Source: JBBPYC01 sp038200275 (GTDB lineage: Bacteria > Pseudomonadota > Gammaproteobacteria > Burkholderiales > Burkholderiaceae_C). From it: 64,000 nt of DNA. The translations under genes were made by a program, and so were the position numbers. The notes beneath the pieces were generated by a model. That model was given only the letters and a program-made list of their open reading frames with translations. It did no database searches and was not told where the DNA came from. Of this stretch, positions 37,196-45,460 are shown one piece after another. Location of the stretch: NCBI GenBank assembly GCA_038200275.1, contig JBBPYC010000081.1:62001-126000 (forward strand), written 5' to 3'. Positions within the stretch are counted from its first letter, which is position 1, and each line of letters starts with the position of its first letter.

Positions 37196-38113
37196 TTATA
37201 GGCGCCCCAGCAGCAAAAACTCCATCAAGGCTTTCTGCACATGCAGCCGGTTTTCCGCTTCGTCCCAGACCACCGACTGCGGTCCGTCGATCACCTCTGC
37301 CGTCACTTCTTCACCACGGTGCGCGGGCAGACAGTGCATGAAAAGGGCGTCTGGCCGCGCGGTGCGCATCATGTCGGCGTCGACACACCAGTCGGCAAAC
37401 GCGACGCGGCGTGCGTCGTTCTCGGCTTCGAAGCCCATGCTGGTCCAGACATCGGTGGTGACCATATCCGCGCCTGCGCAAGCCTGCATCGGGTCCTTGA
37501 ACACACGGTAGCCATCGCAAGAGCGAATGCCGGCGACCGACTGATCGACTTCGTAGCCGCTCGGCGTGCTCAAGTGCAGCTTGAAGCCGAGCACCTCAGC
37601 CGCCTGCAGCCAGGTGTTGGCCATGTTGTTGCCATCACCCACCCAGGCCACCGTGCGGCCCGCGATGTCGCCGCGCTGCTCGATGAACGTGAAGATGTCG
37701 GCCAGAATCTGACATGGGTGGAATTCGTTCGTGAGTCCGTTGATCACCGGCACACGCGAATGCGCAGCGAAAAGCTCGATCTTGGCCTGCTCGAAAGTGC
37801 GGATCATCACCAGATCGACCATCCGGCTGATCACCTTGGCGCTGTCTTCAAGCGGCTCGGCACGGCCCAACTGGCTATCGCCCGTGGTCAGGTGCACCAC
37901 ACTGCCGCCCAGCTGATACATGCCGGCTTCGAAGCTTACGCGGGTGCGTGTCGATGCTTTCTCGAAAATCATCGCCAGCGTGCGATCGGCCAAAGGCTGA
38001 TGCTTTTGATAGGTCTTGAATCGCGCCTTGATGAAAGCCGCGCGCCTGAACAGGTAAGCGCAGTCGTCGGCGCTGAAATCGCTGAATCGAAGGTAATGGC
38101 GCAGCGGACTCAT
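37196..38113 (-). CDS. argF: ArgF, ornithine carbamoyltransferase
   Basis: The 305-residue enzyme makes citrulline from ornithine and carbamoyl phosphate. Motifs: FEKASTRTRVSFEAGMYQLGG (carbamoyl-phosphate site), FHPCQILAD, DGNNMANTWLQAA, and the C-terminal FMHCLPAHRGEEV. Length and motifs are typical. The ATG at 38113 overlaps the argD stop (ATGA), indicating one arginine-biosynthesis transcript. The frame upstream of this ATG is argD in another frame. Confidence 0.96.
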   Translation of the reverse strand: MSPLRHYLRFSDFSADDCAYLFRRAAFIKARFKTYQKHQPLADRTLAMIFEKASTRTRVSFEAGMYQLGGSVVHLTTGDSQLGRAEPLEDSAKVISRMVDLVMIRTFEQAKIELFAAHSRVPVINGLTNEFHPCQILADIFTFIEQRGDIAGRTVAWVGDGNNMANTWLQAAEVLGFKLHLSTPSGYEVDQSVAGIRSCDGYRVFKDPMQACAGADMVTTDVWTSMGFEAENDARRVAFADWCVDADMMRTARPDALFMHCLPAHRGEEVTAEVIDGPQSVVWDEAENRLHVQKALMEFLLLGRL

Positions 38114-39315
38114 GACCGCGGCTCGGCCAAGAATTGCTTTACGAGCGGCACCAGCAGTGCGACGATCTCGTCGGCTTGCTGCATATTGATGATCAGCGGC
38201 GGCACCAGCCGAATCACGTTGTCGGCCGTCACACTCAGCAGCAAGCCGGCATCCGCTGCGCGGCCGGTCAACACGCCGCATGGGCGGTCGAGCACGATGC
38301 CAAGCATCAGCCCCTGACCGCGTACTTCCAGCACACCGGGCAACTCCTGCAGTTCGCGCTCAAGTGCTTCTTTCAAGTGCGCGCCAACCTTTACCGCGTT
38401 CTCGACCAACCCATCTTCTTCCATGATCCGGATCGTCTCGATCCCGGCGCGCATCGCAAGCGGGTTGCCGCCGAATGTGGTGCCGTGGTTGCCAGGTTGA
38501 AACAGATGCGCCGCCTTCGGGCCCGCGACCACCGCACCGATCGGCACGCCGGAGCCAAGCCCCTTGGCCAGCGGCATTACGTCGGGCAAGATGCCCGCCC
38601 ACTGATACGCGAACCATTTGCCGGTGCGGCCCATGCCGCACTGCACCTCATCGATCATGAGCAGCCAGTCCCGCTCGTCGCAAAGCTTCCGCACTTCGCG
38701 TAGATAGTCCCAGCGCATCGGGTTGATGCCCCCTTCGCCCTGGATGGTTTCGAAGAACACCGCGGCGATGTCGGTGTTGCCCTCGGTCGCCGCGCGCAAT
38801 GCAGCGATGTCGTTGGCAGGAACGCGCACAAAGCCTTCCACCATTGGGCCAAAGCCGACTTTGAGCTTCTCGTTGCCGGTGGCCGACAACGTGGCGATGC
38901 TGCGGCCGTGAAACGCTTTTTCATAGACGACGATCTGTGGCCGCTCGATGCCCTTATCGTGGCCGAACTTGCGTGCAAGCTTGAGCGCGGCCTCATTTGC
39001 CTCCAGCCCGGTGCAGCAGAAAAACACGTTCGTCATGCCGGACAAAGCAACAAGCTTGGCCGCCAGTGCTTCCTGCCCCGGCACATGGTAGTAGTTGGAG
39101 CTGTGGATGATCTTGCCGATCTGGTCCTGCAAGGCGGGTACCAGCTTTGGGTGCGCGTGGCCGAGCGTGTTGACGGCAATGCCGCCCAATGCGTCGAGGT
39201 AGGACTTGCCGTTTACGTCCCACACGCGCATGCCATCGCCGTGTGAGAGCGCGATCGGCACACGCGCATAGGTGTTCATCACATGTGGCGAAGCAGCTTC
39301 AATCGAGGACGCCAT
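38110..39315 (-). CDS. argD: ArgD, acetylornithine aminotransferase
   Basis: This 401-residue class III PLP enzyme converts N-acetylglutamate semialdehyde to N-acetylornithine. Motifs: ALGGIAVNTLGHAHP, FFCCTGLEANEAALKLARK, EKAFHGRS, ETIQGEGG, LLMIDEVQCGMGRTG and the PLP-lysine context MPLAKGLGSGVPIGA, then GNHGTTFGGNPLA. It overlaps argF by ATGA. A 247-nt divergent gap separates it from the DUF3579 gene; it contains no recognised gene. Confidence 0.95.
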   Translation of the reverse strand: MASSIEAASPHVMNTYARVPIALSHGDGMRVWDVNGKSYLDALGGIAVNTLGHAHPKLVPALQDQIGKIIHSSNYYHVPGQEALAAKLVALSGMTNVFFCCTGLEANEAALKLARKFGHDKGIERPQIVVYEKAFHGRSIATLSATGNEKLKVGFGPMVEGFVRVPANDIAALRAATEGNTDIAAVFFETIQGEGGINPMRWDYLREVRKLCDERDWLLMIDEVQCGMGRTGKWFAYQWAGILPDVMPLAKGLGSGVPIGAVVAGPKAAHLFQPGNHGTTFGGNPLAMRAGIETIRIMEEDGLVENAVKVGAHLKEALERELQELPGVLEVRGQGLMLGIVLDRPCGVLTGRAADAGLLLSVTADNVIRLVPPLIINMQQADEIVALLVPLVKQFLAEPRS

Positions 39316-39562
39316 GGCAGGAGGCTTTCACACAAAAATTCCAGACGGAACACAGCCCGATATAGCTCACCGTAATTGGCCAGCGCAGCAGGGGTGCAAC
39401 AAGCAGCGGATTTTAGGACGCGAGCTGCTTGCAGAAACCATACCGGACCAAGACCATCCGCCCCACGGAGTTGGGATGGCGACCGCACCATAAGCTAAAC
39501 TTTTCCGCCATGCAATTTGCCAGTGCGTCCGAGTCATTTTTCGACCCCACGCGACGCGACTG

Positions 39563-39874
39563 ATGCCGTCTGTCGACTCGACCAGCGAACTGATCATTCT
39601 GGGCACCACCAACGACGGTCGTCGGTTTCGGCCGAGCGATTGGTGCGAGCGGCTGGCCGGCGTGATGAGCCGGTTTCGGCCCGGTGGCGCCGGCCCGGCG
39701 AACTACCTGACCTATTCACCCTGGTGCACACCGACCCAGCATGAAGGGGTCGGCTGTGTGGTCGTCAACCCGGCGCTGCGCGAAGCCGAGCCGATGGCCT
39801 GGGATTTCGTCACCGGCTTTGCTCGCGACAACGACCTTAAGGTGTTGCACGGGCCACCGTTGCCGCACGACTGA
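39563..39874 (+). CDS. DUF3579 family protein
   Basis: The 103-residue protein contains IILGTTNDGRRFRPSDWCERLAGVMSRF and LTYSPWCTPTQHEGVGCVVVNPAL, the conserved body of a small uncharacterised betaproteobacterial family (DUF3579). No catalytic motif is evident and there is no signal or membrane segment, so it is probably cytosolic. Its place next to argD/argF and near rpsT is conserved in Burkholderiales in my memory, which suggests a housekeeping but unknown role. Confidence 0.8.
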   Translation: MPSVDSTSELIILGTTNDGRRFRPSDWCERLAGVMSRFRPGGAGPANYLTYSPWCTPTQHEGVGCVVVNPALREAEPMAWDFVTGFARDNDLKVLHGPPLPHD

Positions 39875-39982
39875 CCGTCCCAGGTGAATCGGTTGCGACG
39901 CGGGCAAACCCCGAACCGTAAGGCACCTCAACCTTGCTATGCTGGCCGGCTGTCCAATCGCTGCATCCGCCCCACAGGCTCC

Positions 39983-40753
39983 ATGACCGACACGATTCTC
40001 GAAACCCTGCACCTGACCAAGAGCTTTCGTGGCTTTACCGCTGTGGACGACGTGAATCTGAAGGTGCAGCGCGGTCACATCCATGCGCTGATCGGGCCGA
40101 ACGGCGCGGGCAAGACGACTTGCTTCAACCTGCTGACCAAGTTTCTGGTGCCCAGCCAGGGCCGCATTCTCTTCAACGGCGTCGACATCACGCGGGAGCA
40201 GCCCGCGCAGATCGCCCGCCGCGGCGTGATCCGTTCGTTTCAGATCTCTGCAGTGTTCCCGCACATGACGGCGCTGCGCAATGTGCGCATCGGGCTGCAG
40301 CGCAAGCTCGGCACGTCGTTTCATTTCTGGCGCAGCGAAAAATCGCTGTCGCGGCTTGACGCGCGCGCGCTGCAGTTGCTGGACGAGGTCGGCCTGGCCG
40401 AATATGCGCACGAGGAGACGGTGAATCTGCCCTACGGCCGCAAGCGCGCGCTTGAGATCGCCACCACGCTGGCTATGGAACCCGAGCTGATGCTGCTGGA
40501 CGAACCCACGCAAGGCATGGGGCACGAGGACGTCGAGCGCGTGACGGCATTGATCAAGAAAGTGTCGGCTGGCCGCACCATCCTGATGGTCGAGCACAAC
40601 ATGAGCGTGGTGGCAAAAATCGCCGACCGCATCACGGTGCTTCAGCGCGGGGCGGTACTGGCCGAAGGCCCTTACGAAGAGGTGTCAAACAACCCGCAGG
40701 TGATGGAAGCGTACATGGGATCGGCCGATGCCGAACTGCAGGGAGCGCACTGA
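39983..40753 (+). CDS. livG: LivG, branched-chain amino acid ABC transporter ATPase
   Basis: The 256-residue ATPase has Walker A GPNGAGKTT, a GVIRSFQISAVFPHMTALRNV Q-loop region, LPYGRKRALEIATTLA in place of the usual signature (LSYGxQR-like), Walker B LMLLDEPTQGM and switch His VEHNM. The C-terminal VMEAYMG tail is the LivG/BraF type. It starts the importer cluster G-F-K-H-M and is followed by livF after 2 nt. The substrate could be branched-chain amino acids or another HAAT ligand such as an amide. Confidence 0.9.
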   Translation: MTDTILETLHLTKSFRGFTAVDDVNLKVQRGHIHALIGPNGAGKTTCFNLLTKFLVPSQGRILFNGVDITREQPAQIARRGVIRSFQISAVFPHMTALRNVRIGLQRKLGTSFHFWRSEKSLSRLDARALQLLDEVGLAEYAHEETVNLPYGRKRALEIATTLAMEPELMLLDEPTQGMGHEDVERVTALIKKVSAGRTILMVEHNMSVVAKIADRITVLQRGAVLAEGPYEEVSNNPQVMEAYMGSADAELQGAH

Positions 40754-40755
40754 TC

Positions 40756-41469
40756 ATGGCCGCGCCTGTTGTGCTCGATATCCGCGACCTGCAGGCTTGG
40801 TACGGCGAATCCCACATCCTGCACGGTGTGAACCTGACGGTGCACCAGGGCGAAGTCGTGACGCTGCTCGGTCGCAACGGCGCAGGCCGAACCACCACGC
40901 TGCGCGCGATCATGGGTCTGGTAGGCCGCCGCGAAGGATCAATTCAGGTCAACGGCGCCGAGACAGTGAAGATGGCTACGCATCGCATCGCACACAAAGG
41001 CATTGGCTATTGCCCGGAAGAGCGCGCGATCTTTGCGAGCCTGTCTTGCGAAGAGAACCTGATGCTGCCGCCGATGGTGTCCGATTCGCGCGAAGGCATG
41101 TCGCTCGCAGAGATCTACGCAATGTTCCCCAACCTGGAAGAGCGGCGCCACAGCCCAGGCACACGTCTGTCCGGCGGCGAGCAGCAGATGCTGGCAGTGG
41201 CCCGTATCCTTCGCACCGGCGCAAATTTGTTGCTGCTCGACGAAATATCGGAAGGGCTTGCCCCGGTGATCGTGCAGGCGTTGGCACGCATGATCCTAGA
41301 GCTCAAATCGCGCGGCTTCACCGTGGTGATGGTGGAGCAAAACTTCCGTTTTGCGGCCCCACTGGCCGACCGTTTTTACGTGATGGAGCATGGCAACATC
41401 GTCGAGCAATTCGATGCCAATCAACTGTCTGAGAAGATGGACACGCTGAACGAACTGCTCGGCGTCTGA
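40756..41469 (+). CDS. livF: LivF, branched-chain amino acid ABC transporter ATPase
   Basis: The 237-residue second ATPase of the HAAT importer has Walker A GRNGAGRTT, in which the usual catalytic Lys of GKT is replaced by Arg, an unusual change; the other motifs are normal: GIGYCPEERAIFASLSCEENL, LSGGEQQMLAVARIL, LLLLDEISEGLAP and VVMVEQNFRFA. A Walker A Lys-to-Arg exchange usually reduces ATP hydrolysis, so this subunit may be catalytically weak and rely on LivG, or the base call deserves checking. It follows livG by 2 nt. Confidence 0.88.
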   Translation: MAAPVVLDIRDLQAWYGESHILHGVNLTVHQGEVVTLLGRNGAGRTTTLRAIMGLVGRREGSIQVNGAETVKMATHRIAHKGIGYCPEERAIFASLSCEENLMLPPMVSDSREGMSLAEIYAMFPNLEERRHSPGTRLSGGEQQMLAVARILRTGANLLLLDEISEGLAPVIVQALARMILELKSRGFTVVMVEQNFRFAAPLADRFYVMEHGNIVEQFDANQLSEKMDTLNELLGV

Positions 41470-41542
41470 TCGGCGCGCCAGCTGCGCGCGCCTTGGTTTT
41501 TTGAAAACAGAATTTATCAAGCAACCCGAAGGAGACACACCC

Positions 41543-42745
41543 ATGAAACTCAAACCTCTTGCCAGCGCTGCCCTGATCGCTTGCGGCATCGCTTCAGCAC
41601 CGGTCTTTGCACAAACCGGCCCGCTCAAGATCGGCTTCGTGACCGATATGTCCGGCCTGTATTCCGATCTGGACGGACAGGGCGGAGTCGAAGCCATCAA
41701 GATGGCGATCGCCGATTTCGGCGGCAAGGTCCTGGGCCGTGACGTCGAGCTGCTGACTGCAGACCATCAGAACAAGGCCGACATCGCAGCTTCCAAGGTG
41801 CGCCAATGGATCGACGAAAGCAACGTCTCGGCGATCATCGGTGGCACGAGTTCTGGCACAGCGATCGCGTCGGCCAAGATTGCGCAGGAAAAAAAGCGCC
41901 CCTACATCAACATCGGCGCCGGCAGTTCGCGTCTGACGAACGAAGACTGTTCGCCGTACACGGTGCACTACGCGTATGACACCGTGGCGCTCGCCCGGGT
42001 GGCCGGCAAGGCCATCGTCGAGAAGGGCGGCAAAAGCTGGTACTTCCTCACAGCCGACTACGCGTTTGGCCATTCGCTCGAGCAGGACACGGCAGCCGTC
42101 GTAAAGAAAAACGGCGGTACCGTGTTGGGTGAGGTGCGTCACCCGTTGAATGCGTCCGACTTCTCCTCGTTCTTGTTGCAGGCCATGAGCTCCAAGGCGC
42201 AAGTGCTCGGCTTGGCCAACGCCGGTGGCGACTTCGTGAATGCGATGAAGGCAGCCAGCGAGTTCGGCGTGAACAAGAAAATGGAGGTGGCCGGCTTGCT
42301 GGTGTTTTTGAATGACATCAAGAGTCTGGGCCTGAAAAACACCGAAGGACTGTTGGCCACCATCAGCTGGTACTGGGATCAAAACGACGAAACACGCAAG
42401 TTCGCCGAACGATTCAACGCCAAAGTCGGGCGCATGCCGAACGGGCTGCAGGCCGCCGACTACTCAGCCACGCTGACCTACCTGAACGCGGTAAAAGCCG
42501 CTGGCACCGACGACGCCGACAAAGTGATGGAGCAGATGCGCAAGACGCCCATCAACGACGTTTACGCCAAGGGCGGCATGATTCGCGCAGATGGCCGCAT
42601 GGTGCATGACATGTATCTGGCGCAAGTCAAGAAGCCGTCTGAGTCCAAGGGAGACTGGGACTTGTTCAAGATCATCACCACGGTGAAAGGCGAAGACGCC
42701 TATCAATCGCTGGCCGAGTCGAAGTGCTCATTCATCAAGAAGTGA
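41543..42745 (+). CDS. livK: LivK-type periplasmic binding protein
   Basis: The 400-residue protein has a clear signal peptide (MKLKPLASAALIACG... ending near PVFA-QT) and a type I periplasmic-binding fold starting LKIGFVTDMSGLYSDLDGQGG, with IIGGTSSGTAIASAKIAQE and YFLTADYAFGHSLEQDT. ATG at 41543 follows GAAGGAG (41528-41534), a strong ribosome site, consistent with the high expression needed for a binding protein. Ligand specificity cannot be read; the D-rich opening motif is common in HAAT proteins with diverse ligands. Confidence 0.9.
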   Translation: MKLKPLASAALIACGIASAPVFAQTGPLKIGFVTDMSGLYSDLDGQGGVEAIKMAIADFGGKVLGRDVELLTADHQNKADIAASKVRQWIDESNVSAIIGGTSSGTAIASAKIAQEKKRPYINIGAGSSRLTNEDCSPYTVHYAYDTVALARVAGKAIVEKGGKSWYFLTADYAFGHSLEQDTAAVVKKNGGTVLGEVRHPLNASDFSSFLLQAMSSKAQVLGLANAGGDFVNAMKAASEFGVNKKMEVAGLLVFLNDIKSLGLKNTEGLLATISWYWDQNDETRKFAERFNAKVGRMPNGLQAADYSATLTYLNAVKAAGTDDADKVMEQMRKTPINDVYAKGGMIRADGRMVHDMYLAQVKKPSESKGDWDLFKIITTVKGEDAYQSLAESKCSFIKK

Positions 42746-42845
42746 TGCCGGGCAGGGCGTATCGGGCAGCCATTCCCGGGGCTTGACCAGGGTATAACTG
42801 CTCAGGTTGCGCCTTCCACTTTTCTTACCTGAGAAGCGAGTCGAT

Positions 42846-43730
42846 TTGGAACTGTTCGGTCTGCCGATGTCGGCTGTGCTCAGCCAATTGCTGCTGGGGC
42901 TGGTCAACGGGTCGTTCTATGCGATCCTGAGCCTGGGTTTGGCAGTGATCTTTGGTCTCTTGAACGTGATCAACTTTGCTCACGGCGCCATGTTCATGTT
43001 CGGCGCAATGCTGACCTGGATGGGATTGCAGTACTTCGGTATTCCGTATTGGGCAATGCTTCTGCTTTCGCCGCTCGTTGTTGGTTTCGTTGGCATCGTG
43101 ATCGAAAAGACCATGCTGCAGTGGCTCTACAAGCTTGACCACTTGTACGGCCTGCTGCTGACCTTCGGCATCACGCTGATGCTGGAAGGCATCTTTCGCT
43201 CGGTCTATGGGTCGTCCGGGCAGTCGTATTCGGTTCCGCCGCTGCTGGCCGGCGCCACCGATCTCGGCTTCATGTATCTGCCGAACTACCGTACCTGGGT
43301 GGTCGTGGCATCGCTCGTCGTTTGCTTCGCAACCTGGTTCATGATCGAGAAGACCAAGCTGGGTGCCTATCTGCGTGCCGGCACCGAGAATCCGCGCATG
43401 GTGGAAGCGTTCGGCGTCAATGTGCCGTTGATGATCACGCTGACCTACGGGTTCGGGGTGGCGCTTGCTGCATTTGCAGGTGTGTTGGCGGCGCCGATAT
43501 ACCAGGTCGCGCCGTTGATGGGCTCAAACCTGATCATTGTGGTTTTCGCTGTGGTCGTGATCGGCGGCATGGGCTCGATCATGGGCGCTATCCTGACCGG
43601 CTTGGGCCTGGGTGTGATCGAAGGCTTCACCAAGGTGTTCTATTCGGAGTTGTCCAACACAGTGGTGTTCATCATCATGGCGATCGTGCTGCTGGTGCGT
43701 CCGGCCGGGCTGTTCGGCCGCGAGAAGTAA
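42846..43730 (+). CDS. livH: LivH, branched-chain amino acid ABC permease
   Basis: The 294-residue permease has about eight helices. LLLGLVNGSFYAILSLGLAVIFG and LLNVINFAHGAMFM open the protein and are LivH signatures; TENPRMVEAFGVN is the cytoplasmic coupling loop; VVVIGGMGSIMGAILTG lies near the end. I prefer the TTG at 42846 because it gives the family-typical MELFGLP start; the frame is open to 42807. It precedes livM by 17 nt. Confidence 0.9.
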   Translation: MELFGLPMSAVLSQLLLGLVNGSFYAILSLGLAVIFGLLNVINFAHGAMFMFGAMLTWMGLQYFGIPYWAMLLLSPLVVGFVGIVIEKTMLQWLYKLDHLYGLLLTFGITLMLEGIFRSVYGSSGQSYSVPPLLAGATDLGFMYLPNYRTWVVVASLVVCFATWFMIEKTKLGAYLRAGTENPRMVEAFGVNVPLMITLTYGFGVALAAFAGVLAAPIYQVAPLMGSNLIIVVFAVVVIGGMGSIMGAILTGLGLGVIEGFTKVFYSELSNTVVFIIMAIVLLVRPAGLFGREK

Positions 43731-43747
43731 TCCAGCCGTTACAAGCC

Positions 43748-44788
43748 ATGAAGATCATCGGATACCTGTTGCTACTCGCCATTGGGCTGGCTGCGCCACA
43801 TTATTTCTACTCGATCTTTGTAATGAAGATCCTGTGCTTTGCACTGTTCGCGTCCGCGTTCAACCTGCTGATTGGCTACACCGGGCTGCTGTCTTTCGGC
43901 CATGCGGCGTTTCTGGGAGGTGCGGGCTATATCACGGGCTATGTGTTGCGCGACCTCGCGCTGTCGCCGCTGCTCGGGATTCTTGCGGGCACTGCGTTTG
44001 CAGCGCTGCTCGGTCTGGTGGTCGGTTGGCTTGCGATCAGGCGCCAGGGCATCTACTTCACGATGATCACGCTCGCGCTGTCACAGATGGTCTATTTCGT
44101 CTGGTTGCAGGCGCGTTTCACCGGCGGCGAGGACGGGCTGCAGGGCGTGCCGCGCGGACAACTGTTCGGGCTGATCGACTTGAGCAATGACCTGACGCTG
44201 TATTACGTCGTGCTTGCAATCTTCCTGTTCGGTTTTTGGCTGATTCACCGCACGATTCGCTCGCCGTTCGGACAAGTGCTTGGTGCCATCAAGGACAACG
44301 AACCGCGCGCCATTTCGCTCGGCTACGACGTGGATCGTTACAAGCTGCTGGCATTCGTGTTGTCCGCGGCGCTCTCAGGCTTGGCTGGTTCCACCAAAGT
44401 GCTCGTGCTGGGCTTCGAGACGTTGACCGATGCACACTGGAGCATGTCCGGGCTGGTCGTATTAATGACCTTGGTCGGCGGCATGGGGACGGTGCTGGGG
44501 CCGCTGGTCGGGGCTGTGGTGATTCTGATCCTTGAAAACAAGCTCGGAGAGATTGGCATCGCCATCTTCAACGCCACCGGCATTGAGTGGTTCAGGTCGC
44601 TCGGCCAGTCGGTCACGATCGTCACCGGTTTCATCTTCATCGTGGTCGTGCTGCTGTTTCGTCGTGGCATCATCGGCGAGATCATCGCGCTGTTGCCGAA
44701 GAAAAGGCCCAAGCCGGCTGCCCTGTCTCCGGGTGGCTTGGCGGTGACGGTTGATCAGGCGAGACAGCCGGACCACTCTGGCGTCTGA
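43748..44788 (+). CDS. livM: LivM, branched-chain amino acid ABC permease
   Basis: The 346-residue permease has about nine to ten helices, with FNLLIGYTGLLSFGHAAFLGGAGY near the N-terminus, the coupling loop KDNEPRAISLGYDVDRYKLLAF and LMTLVGGMGTVLGPLVGA. A charged ~35-residue C-terminal tail follows the last helix. It is the last gene of the importer cluster and ends about 60 nt before a bidirectional terminator. Confidence 0.92.
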   Translation: MKIIGYLLLLAIGLAAPHYFYSIFVMKILCFALFASAFNLLIGYTGLLSFGHAAFLGGAGYITGYVLRDLALSPLLGILAGTAFAALLGLVVGWLAIRRQGIYFTMITLALSQMVYFVWLQARFTGGEDGLQGVPRGQLFGLIDLSNDLTLYYVVLAIFLFGFWLIHRTIRSPFGQVLGAIKDNEPRAISLGYDVDRYKLLAFVLSAALSGLAGSTKVLVLGFETLTDAHWSMSGLVVLMTLVGGMGTVLGPLVGAVVILILENKLGEIGIAIFNATGIEWFRSLGQSVTIVTGFIFIVVVLLFRRGIIGEIIALLPKKRPKPAALSPGGLAVTVDQARQPDHSGV

Positions 44789-44847
44789 TAACCTGGGTAG
44801 GCCGGGCTCCCCAGTCACAGGGGGCCTTGAGAATGGTTCAAGAATGA

Positions 44848-44874
44848 AAAAAGCCGCATCGCATGCGGCTTTTT
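44848..44874. terminator. Bidirectional intrinsic terminator between livM and rpsT
   Basis: A 12-bp perfect stem (AAAAAGCCGCAT / ATGCGGCTTTTT) with loop CGC, T-rich on both strands. It serves the liv cluster on the plus strand and rpsT on the minus strand, whose stop is about 110 nt away. Confidence 0.9.
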
Positions 44875-44986
44875 CGTTTTTCGTCTTGCGAGATACAAGC
44901 TGGCTTTGCTGGCAGCGCACCCGATGCAAACGGCGGACGACTGAAGCGCGTGGCTTCGGCGATCCGGGCTTACGCGTTTGGTGGCC

Positions 44987-45319
44987 TCAGGCCGCCGCGG
45001 TGCTGGTGCCGCTGGACTCTGGCGCGCCGAGCACCAAAGTCTTGACTCGAGTGCTCAGCCGGCTCTTGTCGCGCGCGGCCTTGTTTTTGTGAAAAATGCC
45101 TTTGTCGGCGATGGTGTCGACCACCGACTGCATGATGCCGAATGCCGATTTCGCTTTGTCCTTGTCGCCGGCAGCAACCGCCTTCTCGACGTTTTTGACC
45201 GCCGTGCGGTACTTGGAGCGCAACGAAGTATTCGCCGCATTCAGTTTGATGTCCTGACGGACGCGCTTGCGGCCCGATGCGAGCCGCGGGTTCTTTTTCT
45301 TGGGTTTGGTAGATGCCAT
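44987..45319 (-). CDS. rpsT: RpsT, 30S ribosomal protein S20
   Basis: The 110-residue basic protein has the S20 sequence: [21 protein letters not shown] at the N-terminus and [36 protein letters not shown]. It binds 16S rRNA in the small subunit. It is about 20 residues longer than E. coli S20 owing to a C-terminal tail ending in TSTAAA. It is divergent from murJ, a common arrangement. Confidence 0.97.
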   Translation of the reverse strand: MASTKPKKKNPRLASGRKRVRQDIKLNAANTSLRSKYRTAVKNVEKAVAAGDKDKAKSAFGIMQSVVDTIADKGIFHKNKAARDKSRLSTRVKTLVLGAPESSGTSTAAA

Positions 45320-45460
45320 GGGGGTGAAATTACTTTCTGAAAAGGGTTTGAGGATGTTGCCAGCAAAGCCCTCGATTCTACCATTTCGCCCGGATTTCAG
45401 GCTTCACGCCAATTGTGTGCTCTCGATTTAATAGCAACAAGCGCCGCTACACTCGCCCGC

